Origin: Candidatus Thiomargarita nelsonii
Lineage (GTDB): Bacteria; Pseudomonadota; Gammaproteobacteria; Beggiatoales; Beggiatoaceae
Length of the DNA stretch: 47,891 nt
Direction: 5' to 3'
NCBI GenBank assembly: GCA_000785145.2
Contig: JSZA02000055.1
Coordinates: forward strand, 1-47,891
A model generated the notes under the pieces. The model did no database searches, had not been told where the DNA came from, and saw only the letters and a program-made list of their open reading frames with translations. Positions 20,201 to 26,634 of this stretch are shown in pieces (the stretch's first letter is position 1; each line of letters opens with the position of its first letter). Made by a program: the position numbers and the translations under genes.

Positions 20201-21314
20201 GGCTTTTTATAGCATTAAATTCAGTATCATAGTTAAATTTTTGAGATGATAGATTAATATCAAATAACGCTGAACGCCCGGTTTTTTCTAAACCCACTCC
20301 CCGATTTAATTCACTAATGGGAAAACGTTGATGACGATAGTTACTTTTTAATTGTTGTTGGATTTTTACAATCAGTTCTGAAAAATGTAAGTCTTGCCCA
20401 AAATTAAATAAAGTCGGGCTGACTCCCACAAATAAACCTGCCGTTTGCTTAAATTGTGCATTAGCTCGATTGAGTACGGGCAATCCCAGTGCCAATTCAT
20501 CACGTTGTGCGATACGAGTGAAATAAACATAAAGTGCGCCCAACATGATATGCAGGAATGTCACTTTTTTCTGTTTGGCTAAATCGTTAAGTTGCCGATA
20601 CACGTCACGAGGCATGAAAAATGCTTCGCAACCACTGCCAATTAATTTGTCCGTCAAGTGTGAGCGGTAATGTGGTTTGAGCAGTTGTTCTGGTACGCTA
20701 GGATATTGTTCTAGCCAATAACGATGGTGTTGTTCAAATTTATCTGATTTGATATACGCACGGTCATTGCTGATGTAATGCGTATATGAATATGTTTCTA
20801 ACTCAGGTGGTTGTCCTTGCACTGTATAAAGATTGGCTAAAGAACGATGAAGTAAAGCGATTGCATGTCCATCTACAATAAGATGGTGATATTGCATCAA
20901 CCAGTAATAGCAATCATCAGCGGTTTTCACTAAATCATAACGAAACATGGGTTTGTCATGCAATTCAAACGGTTGATCAAACTGCCACCGCATCCACTCT
21001 AGCGCGGCTTGCTCCGTATCATCTTCCCCGGAAAAATCCTGCACCGGCACGGAAACCGATAAAGTATTCATAAAAGTTTGCAAAGGCAATCCATCATCAT
21101 CTTTCGTATCCGTCAAAATCGTGCGTAGGGCATCGTGTTTTTGGATGAGCAAGTTAATGGCTTGTTCAAACAAAGCAGGATCAATGCGCCCTGGTATTTT
21201 GACGTAACCGCCGATGTTATACAGCGGTATTCCGGCGTGGAGCATCTGATCAAACCAGATTTGGCGTTGGGGTGATGTCAGAGGGTAGTGGGTTTGTTTC
21301 ATTTCAGCGTTCAT
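14190..21314 (-). CDS. Nonribosomal peptide synthetase, N-terminal part (C-A-T-C-C-A')
   Basis: Order by residue: condensation C1 (1-440, HHLIVDG ~144), adenylation A1 (~455-960, YTSGSTGKPKG ~615, RGFRIELGEIE ~871), carrier T1 (GGHSLLANQ ~1005), condensation C2 (HHIIFDG ~1193), a second condensation domain C3 (HHLIIDGWG ~1643), then adenylation A2 (from ~1962, YTSGSTGKPKG ~2115), which runs out of frame after GDLAR. C1 and C3 are close relatives (both begin SQR(Q/E)IWFDQML and contain IPLYNIGG) and differ from C2. C2 and C3 follow each other with no A or T between them. The A2 code read by eye, D-V-Q-F-I-A-H-V-V(-K), matches known proline codes. The A1 code, D-L-K-N-I-G-S-D-V(-K), I cannot assign. 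A C domain first in the protein suggests acceptance of an acyl starter or of an upstream peptide. Start ATG 21314 has a weak ribosome site. Confidence 0.93.
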   Translation of the reverse strand: MNAEMKQTHYPLTSPQRQIWFDQMLHAGIPLYNIGGYVKIPGRIDPALFEQAINLLIQKHDALRTILTDTKDDDGLPLQTFMNTLSVSVPVQDFSGEDDTEQAALEWMRWQFDQPFELHDKPMFRYDLVKTADDCYYWLMQYHHLIVDGHAIALLHRSLANLYTVQGQPPELETYSYTHYISNDRAYIKSDKFEQHHRYWLEQYPSVPEQLLKPHYRSHLTDKLIGSGCEAFFMPRDVYRQLNDLAKQKKVTFLHIMLGALYVYFTRIAQRDELALGLPVLNRANAQFKQTAGLFVGVSPTLFNFGQDLHFSELIVKIQQQLKSNYRHQRFPISELNRGVGLEKTGRSALFDINLSSQKFNYDTEFNAIKSHCTVLWSTWEQTPLIIHVQDFHIQSDIKLDFVYNLAYFTQAEIQALHSRLMTILQAVLIDSSTSIGALPILTASEIQQLQTWNQTKTHYPKDKTVVTLFEQQVEKTPDNVAVVFEDEQLTYRQLNKKANQLAHHLLAHPALKAVHNPLIAICIERSLEMIIGLLGILKAGGTYVPIDPNYPIERIDYMLKDSVAPVLLTHSKLQLPEAQIICLDETDYNTQLNQNPTLQSQPNDRVYVIYTSGSTGKPKGTAIYHRGLVNLLNWYCKAINLSPNDKTLIISALGFDLTQKNLLAPLMVGASIYVPNLVQYEPSRLVDLIAQARITWINCAPSAFYPLLETSRALDWQQLSSLRWVILGGEPIQLKLLKDWLNHNKSKCALINSYGPTECTDVSSAYVVADAEVDTVPIGQPVANTRIYILDNRHRALPQGIPGELYIAGNGVARGYLNRPELTAEKFIEVELFGKKERIYKTGDLARWLPDGNLEYIGRIDNQIKIRGFRIELGEIETVLAQHDTVKDVAVIVHQTDKNKRLIAYVTVNNKQLITELRDWLKTCLPDYMVPAHLQVLKALPLTPNGKVDRQILEKRAAEENFTLETTSYVAPRTVEEKWLANIWANVLGIERVGIHDNFFELGGHSLLANQVISRIRDSFNVELSLRTLFNKPELAALAEIVKTAKSRVQFPTITIQPKDEAKILSFGQEWFWLLSQYDSQSWAHNMFYAWQLSGTLNVHILRRVACELVKHHQSLRLCFPEFQGHPTVEILSAYDPLTVSDLTNLTTAEREPQLKTEARQQSQHLFDLKTGPLFKLHLVQLAEQQYLLFMTVHHIIFDGWSSGILLAEIQQRYIAYHQQQDLHLPVPEIQYTDFAAWQRAGLQGELFKKQLDYWVNQLQYAPELLKLPTDYPRPEIQHNQGGIVNLQIPKVRLEQLNRLARQHNCSLQMVLFSSFVLLLNRYSGQNDICIGVPRVMRHQRQTENIVGLFLNMLILRTQVSPQASFADLLQQVRQRALDAYAHQDMPFEYLVNHLRPQRSTAYNPYFQIMFNLVNVPDSSELTLPELKMQPWSTGENERAISNLDIVFILQESTTGLDGAILFDKALFKTKTIESWREGFLHLLEQIVPQADAPLNRFILSHQATPRYPLTSSQREIWFDQMLHEEIPLYNIGGRVHLPGRIKPQLFKQAVNLLVQQHDTLRTLLLNERDEDGIPLQTYIESLNVEVSIHDFSNAENPEQAAQAWMQTRFKEPFELIEKPLFRYDLVKTSDDSYYWLLQYHHLIIDGWGVALLNRSLAKIYTQLVNGENPDLSRSSYTAYIDSDRNYVDSDVFEKQRQYWLEKYPAVPEPLLNPRYRARFNRELIGSGCEELYLSRKFYNKLNTLAKQHQATPFHVLLGALYIYFTRIAQRNDFAIGLPVLNRAKAQFKQTAGLFTGVSATWFKCGKNLSFAQLLRQIQKTLKANYRHQRFPLSEVNLTANLEHNRSRLFDINLSYENHDYEAEFDHINSHFTAMLHGWEQIPLMIFVRDFHAQAEVKFDFVYNLAYFTKAEIQALQNRFEMILQAVLTEPTALIQDLPILTKPEVQQLQTWNQTQTDYPKNLTIVALFEQQVAKTPDNIAVVFEKEQLSYWQLNEKANQLAHYLLTHSALKDTHNPLIAICIKRSLEMLIALLGILKAGGAYVPIDPDYPAERVAYMLKDSAAPVLLTQSQFKEQLPEMDSVIICLDETDFGAQLTDNPSQPDDLGYVIYTSGSTGKPKGVALPQQALVNLMNWQLPELSKAAITLQFTTLSFDVSFQEIFSTWLNGGQLVLVDDETRRDAKALLSYLVAQHIERLFVPFVMLQHLAEHFDINRHHDLALQNIITAGEQLRITPAIRQLFSALPQCRLHNHYGPSETHVVTALTLPDNHEQWAELPSIGQPIYNNRIYILDNHHQPLPQGIPGELCIAGDGLAHGYLNRPELTAEKFIEVELFGKKERIYKTGDLARRQSRIPRTYRQPNQIAWISHRIRRN
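14262..14272 (-). other. Probable 11-base deletion splitting the NRPS gene
   Basis: Compared with the equivalent stretches at 18744-18790 and 11070-11110, the segment here lacks about 11 bases, in the codons for the WLPDGN part of the ..DLARWLPDGNLEYIGRIDN.. region. The upstream frame therefore continues as RQSRIPRTY and stops at 14190, while the original frame resumes in the downstream ORF. It may be a real mutation or a consensus error. Confidence 0.8.
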
Positions 21315-21355
21315 TTTGGTGGGCTTGAAATAGATTTAGAAATGGAAAGAGATGT

Positions 21356-21405
21356 AGCCATGAGCTAAAGCTCATGGCTAAAAGCTAAAGTCTGCTAAAG
21401 CAGAC
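21356..21405. repeat. Two small hairpins upstream of the NRPS
   Basis: AGCCATGAGC/GCTCATGGCT (21356-21379) and GTCTGC/GCAGAC (21390-21405), both with TAAA loops. They lie between the esterase stop and the NRPS start, so they could end esterase transcription or act in the NRPS leader; which is unknown. Confidence 0.6.
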
Positions 21406-21454
21406 TGATTTTTAGCTCGTTGGGTAACGAAAGGGCTGGGTAGGACGAGAACAG

Positions 21455-22393
21455 CTATTTGTCACTGTAAATAGCACGCAAGCCTCTACTGATAGTAGCA
21501 GGTAGGACGGAAACATGGGTTTCACCTTCAAAAATATGTGAACTCCACTGTAAATCAGTGTAATTTCGTTGTTTAAGCACCTTCACGAATTTATTGTAAT
21601 CGACCATGCCCAGTTCGTAGTTTTCCTCAGAACCGATAGAAACAAAGATTTTGGCAGGCAAAGTAGTGTGCGCTTTGGCATATTTTTCTTCAACTTTAAA
21701 CATTACCCCGTCATCCCAGAGTAACGATGGACTGCCAATAAGAAAACGTTGAAAAACGCGCTCTGATTGGAACAACGCATAAGTTGAAAAAAGCCCGCCT
21801 AATGAATGCCCAAAAACCGCTCTGTCATCTGACTTAGCACGATACTTTTTCTCAATAAACGGCATTAACTGCTGGCGCATAAATTCTAACAGTTTCGGTG
21901 CGCCGCCAGTGGGTTGATCTAAAGGAAATCTGACCCGCTTTTTCTCTTTATTTGTGGTTAATTCCGTCGGGGTGTAATCCAAGCGACGGTTGTTTGCCGA
22001 AAACAGATAACGCCCACCAACAGGAAAGCCGATTCCGACAACAATGAGTTCTGGGATTGCCTCATCCAGTGCTAAGAACCGAGCAGTTTCAACCATCATC
22101 CCGAATTCTGAGTTTGCGTCCAAGGAATAAAGAACCGGATATGATTTTTCAGATTCTTTATAGGTTCTCGGCAAGGCAACCGATATTTGAAACTGACGCT
22201 CTTTATGCACTGAAGAATTGAACAGATATGTATCAATATCTGCTAAAAAGGCTTTAGGCATATTAGCGGTGGAAACTACTTCGGCTTGTGCTATGGAACG
22301 GTGGTGGCTTTGATCAGCTAGTACTGATGAGACACCGGTTCCGTATAGTAACGCGCCTATACTGACTGCCAATGATACAGTTGTTGCTTTCAT
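21455..22393 (-). CDS. Secreted alpha/beta-hydrolase esterase (IroE/Fes-like, PF00756 type)
   Basis: An N-terminal signal peptide (MKATTVSLAVSIGALLYGTG, cleavage near VLADQ) precedes a putative-esterase fold: SYPVLYSLDANSEF, PELIVVGIGFP, the nucleophile elbow FGHSLGGLFS, and a late histidine in FEGETHVSV. FVSIGSEENYE may supply the acid. Length (312) fits enzymes of the IroE/BesA/esterase-D group, which cut acyl esters, in some cases trilactone siderophores. It reads in the same direction as the NRPS and ends about 140 bases upstream of it, so a role in processing or hydrolysing the NRPS product is possible but unproven. GAGGACA sits 5-12 bases before the ATG. Confidence 0.82.
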   Translation of the reverse strand: MKATTVSLAVSIGALLYGTGVSSVLADQSHHRSIAQAEVVSTANMPKAFLADIDTYLFNSSVHKERQFQISVALPRTYKESEKSYPVLYSLDANSEFGMMVETARFLALDEAIPELIVVGIGFPVGGRYLFSANNRRLDYTPTELTTNKEKKRVRFPLDQPTGGAPKLLEFMRQQLMPFIEKKYRAKSDDRAVFGHSLGGLFSTYALFQSERVFQRFLIGSPSLLWDDGVMFKVEEKYAKAHTTLPAKIFVSIGSEENYELGMVDYNKFVKVLKQRNYTDLQWSSHIFEGETHVSVLPATISRGLRAIYSDK

Positions 22394-22515
22394 AATATGT
22401 CCTCATAAAAAAGAATGATAAAGGAAACCAAAATCCAAAATGACTTCTGAATTAATACACCGCAGTTTAACATATTTTGCTTATATATCTTACATCATAT
22501 ATCGGTCACACCCAT

Positions 22516-22556
22516 CAGCAAAAATAAAAAAAATGACATTTTTTTTATTTTTGCTG
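22516..22556. terminator. Perfect 20-bp A/T-rich hairpin
   Basis: CAGCAAAAATAAAAAAAATG (22516-22535) and its exact complement (22537-22556) are separated by a single A. It lies between the divergent esterase and calponin-like genes, so it is not an obvious 3' terminator of either; it could be a small-RNA terminator, a cruciform or a repeat remnant. Confidence 0.55.
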
Positions 22557-22804
22557 TATGATGTTTATCATGCTTGAAGTGCTTAGTCTTCCATATAAAC
22601 AAAAATGGACTCTCAAGCAGGAATCATGTTACCCTAAGCTCCGGCGAGGGGATAAAGGGCTGATCCTCCCTAGTACACAGATATGTGTCTGTCTCATTAC
22701 TGCCCCCATGGGGCAAAATAGACCTGTCCATATTTGTCTATGAAATTGTGATCTGCTAGGTTGTTATTAGCAGAAACCACTAATCAATCCATATAGGATA
22801 AATC
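22557..22804 (+). other. Leader region of the calponin-like gene
   Basis: No protein is supported. A small hairpin CTGCTA/TAGCAG (22753-22773) lies about 30 bases before the ATG, and TAGGATAAATC gives a ribosome site. The stretch from about 22620 to 22740 contains short GC-rich complementary blocks that could fold, but no known riboswitch was recognised. Confidence 0.4.
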
Positions 22805-23470
22805 ATGAAAAAATCGTTAATTTTTACTTTTTATCTGCTGTTTTCAGTGTTATTAATTGTGCAGGTTACGCAGGCACAGAGCCGCCCCATAGGCTATGGT
22901 ATGACAGCGGAATCTAAAAAAACTGCTGATCAGTTTAATCAAGAGTTAGCAACTCAAGTGCTGCAATGGATGCGTGTTGTTCTTGATGAGGGTGGATTAC
23001 ACGAGACTGCAAATTCCCTGCCCATCACCATTACTAAGTATAGTGACTTCCACGAGCTTCTCAAAGATGGTACCGTCTTATGCAAGCTCATAAACGTGAT
23101 CAAACCAGGCTCTGTAAAAAAGATAAATGAGTCAAAAATGGCCTTCAAAATGATGGGAAACATCGGAAATTTCCTAGATGCTGCTAATAAAGTGCTTGGT
23201 ATTAATAAGTATGATCTTTTTCAGACTGTTGATCTCTATGAAGCCCAAAATCTTCCACAAGTTATTAAGGGGGTTTTCGCTTTTGCAAGGAAGGCTCAGA
23301 CTATAGTAGGGTATAATGGACCAGTTCTTGGGGGGCGTAAGGCTACTAATATGCGTGAGTTCTCCGAGGAGCAACTCAGATTTGGAGAAGGTATTTTTGG
23401 CCTTCAAGCCGGGGAAAACAGAGGTGAGTCCTCTAACACATTCGGAAAAATTCGTTCGGGCAATTATTGA
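22805..23470 (+). CDS. Secreted calponin-homology (transgelin-like) protein
   Basis: A clear signal peptide (MKKSLIFTFYLLFSVLLIVQ, cleavage near TQA|QS, residue 24) is followed by a single calponin-homology domain (about 40-155). The diagnostic segments are LLKDGTVLCKLIN (86-98), SMAFKMM-like SKMAFKMMGNIGNFLDAA, and YDLFQTVDLYEAQNLPQV (about 136-153). Near the C-terminus EEQLRFGEGIFGLQAGENRG (about 189-208) with following SS and FG matches the calponin/transgelin repeat. CH plus one C-terminal repeat is the layout of the animal and fungal SM22/transgelin/Scp1 family, which bundles actin inside the cell. Here it sits in a bacterial context with a bacterial ribosome site (AGGA) and an export signal. 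Function in a bacterium is unknown; acquisition from a eukaryote and secretion toward a host or prey are inferences. Confidence 0.88.
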   Translation: MKKSLIFTFYLLFSVLLIVQVTQAQSRPIGYGMTAESKKTADQFNQELATQVLQWMRVVLDEGGLHETANSLPITITKYSDFHELLKDGTVLCKLINVIKPGSVKKINESKMAFKMMGNIGNFLDAANKVLGINKYDLFQTVDLYEAQNLPQVIKGVFAFARKAQTIVGYNGPVLGGRKATNMREFSEEQLRFGEGIFGLQAGENRGESSNTFGKIRSGNY

Positions 23471-23717
23471 TTGATGTTACGCACTTTGTTTTTCTGTTTT
23501 ATGAACTGAGGATATTTTCACCAATTGCAGCACCCAAAACACCAGCTCAACGGCCCTTAAGGTAAGGGCCTACACTTCTGCCATGAATGAGAAACTACCC
23601 AAGGGCAAAGGCTAAAATAATACTGTATCTATAGGTTTATTCATTTTTTACTATGAATCAAATAATTTACCGACACATCAGTTCCCAAAGAATAATTTTG
23701 AGTCAAAAGACTACACT

Positions 23718-23825
23718 AAGTCGCTCAACTAAACACATTGTAACATTTAAAACTTTCAAAGAAATCCGATTTTTTTAAAAAATCGGATTTCTATAAATGT
23801 TACAATGTGTTTAGTTGAGCGACTT
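23718..23825. repeat. Long perfect inverted repeat with inner hairpin
   Basis: Arms 23718-23749 and 23794-23825 are exact 32-base complements, beginning AAGTCGCTCAACTAAACACA. Nested inside, AGAAATCCGATTTTTT (23760-23775) pairs with AAAAAATCGGATTTCT (23777-23792). It resembles a miniature inverted-repeat element; no transposase is present. No second copy was seen in the window. Confidence 0.85.
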
Positions 23826-23880
23826 ATTTACTGGCATGGCTCATATTTAGCCTAGCAGTCTTTGCGCCGATTGTCTGGTT

Positions 23881-24142
23881 CAATGCCATATCGTGTCGGG
23901 CAACCACTTCAGTAGGGGCAATCCCTTGTGGTTGCCCGCCCCTACGAGAAATCACGGTCCATGTAGGGGCTCAATGCCACCTTCGTTAAGGATAAATGCC
24001 CGCAATCGTGGTATTAGGAGTCCAAGATTTATCTTGGGCGTCGGCTCTCCCAAACTAAAGTTTGGACTCCTGAATACCTTAACGAAGGTGGCATTGATGT
24101 AGGGGCTACCCTATCGGGTTTGCCCGACACGATATGGCATTG
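23881..24142. repeat. Composite nested CAATGCCAT element
   Basis: The outer pair CAATGCCATATCGTGTCGG... (23881-23903) / complement (24120-24142) encloses a second pair beginning TCAATGCCACCTTCGTTAAG (23971-23991 / 24077-24097), and inside that are AGTCCAAGATTTATCTTGG and CAAACTAAAGTTTG palindromes. Short GGGGCAATCCCTTGTGGTTG-type repeats fill the spacers. The right outer arm supplies the ATG of the truncated permease frame. Confidence 0.85.
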
Positions 24143-25363
24143 CTTTTGATCCCACCCTATATGCAAGCTATTGTTTGGGGACAATTGCTGGCAAAGAATG
24201 GCGCGGTGAATACCTTTTTTATAACAACATTGGGCTTTTCTGAGGCGCCCTTGAATGCCTATAGTCTGTTAGGTGGCATTTTTGTCTTGGGCATGGCTTA
24301 CTTTCCGTTTGTCACGCTGCTGACTATCAGTGGATTAAAGAACATCGACAGCCGTTATGAAGAAGCTGCCTTGCTGCAAAGTAGCCCTTGGCGTACTATT
24401 AGCCGTATTACCCTGCCTTTGGCGATGCCACACATTCTATCGGGTGCCATTTTTGTCTTTATCTTTTCTATTATTGATTTTAGCGTTGCAGATATTCTAC
24501 GAATCAAAGTTTTTCCCCTAGAAATCTTTATTGAATTTAGCGCACTGTACAATGAACGGGCAGCCGTTATACTGGGTTTACCTTTGTTACTGATAACTAT
24601 GGCATTGATTTCTCTGCAAGTATGGTCAATGAGGGGGAGATCATATATCAACTTTACCAGCGGCTACCATGATGGACACCATTTAGGCAGAGCCGCTCAA
24701 GGGCTGGCGATAGCTTTTTGCTTGATAGTGATAGGCTTATCGGTTATTGTGCCCGTTGGGGTAATGCTGAAGATCGCCGGACCATTAAGCACCTATCAAA
24801 ATGCACTCAACTCCTCGCTAGAGCAAATTGGTTTTAGTATTATTGTAGCAGCCGGCTCAGCACTACTGATGACTATTTTGGCATTTTTTATCGCTCACTC
24901 TATGCTTAAAAGTTCGCCAAAAATTCGGTTGGTGCTAGAATATCTCACTCAACTGCCATTTGCTATAGCGCCTATCTTGCTTGGTATTGGACTGATAAAA
25001 GTCTGGAGCCGACCCATGACAGACTGGCTGTATGGGGGCGTTTTGATGATTGTACTGGGATATATTGCACATTTTATCCCGTTTACCATCCGTGCGGTTT
25101 ACGCCAGTTTACAGCAGATGAATCCGCGATTGGAAGAAATCGCTTGGTTAGCAACGAGCAATCAATTTAGGATAATAGCCAAAATTACGCTACCCTTGGT
25201 AAAAAATGGGTTGATAACGGGTTTTTTTATTTCCTTTATATTAGCGATGGGTGATCTGGGTGTCACATTATTGATAATGCCGCCGGGCATGGAAACGATT
25301 CCAATAAAAATCTATAATTTTATGCACTATGGAGCCGAAGCGATGGTAGCAGCCTTGTTCTAA
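24134..25363 (+). pseudogene. ABC importer permease (double BPD_transp domain), N-terminus lost
   Basis: The frame has about ten hydrophobic helices and two copies of the cytoplasmic EAA loop (EEAALLQSSPWRTISRITLP and EIAWLATSNQFRIIAKITLP), the layout of fused FbpB/ThiP-type permeases for iron(III), thiamine or similar. Such proteins normally have 500-560 residues; here 409 remain and the first codons are made by the arm of a repeat (24120-24142). A hydrophobic stretch YLLAWLIFSLAVFAPIVWF encoded at about 23824-23880, just before the repeat, may be part of the lost N-terminus. An ATPase remnant follows after 9 bases. No binding-protein gene is present. Probably non-functional. Confidence 0.75.
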
Positions 25364-25372
25364 ATGGTTTAA

Positions 25373-25820
25373 ATGATCAAAATTGAAAACCTTTCCAAAT
25401 CTTATGGCTCTATCCAAGCCGTCGATAACGTCACCATGACTTTGGCACCGGATGAAGTTGTGGTCATTTTAGGCCCATCTGGCTGCGGAAAAACCAGTTT
25501 ATTAAGACTTATCGGGTGGTGAAAAACAACGACTTGCTATTGGGCGGGCTATTGCGACAACCCCCGATTATCTATTGCTGGATGAGCCTTTCAACAATCT
25601 GGATGTCATCCTAAAACAGGAAATGATAGATTTGCTGTTGGCACTCAAGAAAAAAATGGGTATGGGTATCCTATATGTCACTCATCACTTGGATGAAGTA
25701 TTGAATCTTGCAGATCGTGTGATAGTAATGCAGCACAGTCAACTGATTATTGAAAAAACACAGTCATTTAATGAACAGGAATTATTGACATGGTACACGG
25801 AAAATATTCAACACTCGTAG
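25373..25820 (+). pseudogene. ABC transporter ATPase with internal deletion
   Basis: The start is normal: MIKIENLSKSYGSIQAVDNV and Walker A GPSGCGKTSLL. After LLRLI the sequence jumps to GGEKQRLAIGRAIA (signature/C-loop) with a frame change, creating a TGA at 25520-25522. Then come Walker B YLLLDEPFNNLD and the H-loop LYVTHHLDEVL. About 80 codons, including the Q-loop, are missing between Walker A and the signature. It follows the truncated permease, so the whole importer is decaying. Confidence 0.88.
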
Positions 25821-26197
25821 CTTGTTTATTGATGGTTATTGCCTCTATCTGGCTGATTAAACGCTTTATTGCGCCTTCGGCTGCGATACGTTTTTATCCG
25901 CGAGGAGAATGGAACATGGCAGGCATAGCGTTTGATGTACCAAATGCGCGGTTTCGTCGCTACCATAATAAGGCTACTTTTGAGACGCTGCTTGAACATT
26001 ACCAACTAAACGATAAACAACTCAGTTACATAGCCAGAATTATTCACGATATCGAGGTTAATATCTGGGAAAAAAAGCGGATGGCAGAGACATCAGAGGT
26101 ACAAAACGCGATGCACGAGTTCATCATGCAGAAGGACAGCAAGAAAATTATTGCTGATTGCCGGGGCTATTTTGATCGGTTATATGAGCGTCGTTGA
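25790..26197 (+). CDS. ChrB C-terminal-like protein
   Basis: The 135-residue product resembles the C-terminal domain of the chromate-resistance regulator ChrB: IASIWLIKRFIAPSAAIRFY parallels the family's RxACPWLIRRFIDPxAEFLY, followed by GIAFDVPNARFRRY, FETLLEHYQLNDKQL, and a helical end. The usual Cys of the CPWLI motif is replaced by Ser/Ile here. Only this domain is present, as in stand-alone homologues. The ATG lies inside the end of the broken ABC ATPase (31-base overlap), implying one former operon. Biochemical role unknown. Confidence 0.6.
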   Translation: MVHGKYSTLVACLLMVIASIWLIKRFIAPSAAIRFYPRGEWNMAGIAFDVPNARFRRYHNKATFETLLEHYQLNDKQLSYIARIIHDIEVNIWEKKRMAETSEVQNAMHEFIMQKDSKKIIADCRGYFDRLYERR

Positions 26198-26223
26198 GAT
26201 AGGAGATGCTTTGAAGCGGGGTT

Positions 26224-26292
26224 GCCAATGCCAGATCGTGTAGGAAAGTCCTACGCACCTGATGTTTTACTCAGCACGATATGGCATTGCCA
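26224..26292. repeat. Short CAATGCCA element
   Basis: GCCAATGCCAGATCGTG near 26225 pairs imperfectly with CACGATATGGCATTGC near 26276. Inside is a partial GTAGGAAAGTCCTACGCACC palindrome. It follows directly on the ChrB-like gene. Confidence 0.65.
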
Positions 26293-26634
26293 TCTATCCG
26301 TTTTTTCCTGCCGGTTGAGTGTCGAACAAATGATGAGCCATCCTGCTCATCAATCTAAAAGATTGCTCGTTCTATAAGCAGAAGGGCGATCATAAGCCAG
26401 CTTAAAAGAGTCTCGATTTTGACGTGCTCATTTTTTCTCCTCTTTGTTCGGTTTTTAATATGCAAATTTTAGCACAAAAAATGTTCCCCCCCCCCAAATC
26501 CGTTATAAGCAGGATTTTTGTATTTTAGCAAGATCGTTCAGGGTGCGTTCTACGCATATGATGTCAGGTAGTATTGGAGTGGTGCGTGGGACGCACCCTA
26601 CGCTTGCTTCCCGTCGGCAATCTATCAACATTTA
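26293..26634. other. Intergenic region before the PilU-like gene
   Basis: No gene is supported. It contains a run of ten C (26486-26495) and another palindromic element of the GTGCGTCC family (about 26540-26602: GGGTGCGTTCTACGCA ... GGTGCGTGGGACGCACCC). The element lies only ~30 bases before the PilU-like start, so promoter signals must overlap or precede it. Confidence 0.5.

Noticed and set aside
22620..22740. Possible riboswitch upstream of the calponin-like gene
   Set aside because: Complementary GC blocks exist but no conserved core of a known riboswitch class was recognised; listed only as an unexplained leader.
22805..23470. Eukaryotic contamination as the source of the calponin-like gene
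   Set aside because: The gene is uninterrupted, has a bacterial-type ribosome site and signal peptide, and is flanked by bacterial genes and the local repeats. It cannot be fully excluded without read data.
26486..26495. Run of ten C as a phase-variation tract
   Set aside because: It lies in a non-coding, repeat-rich stretch more than 140 bases from the next start, with no clear promoter; could equally be a sequencing artefact.
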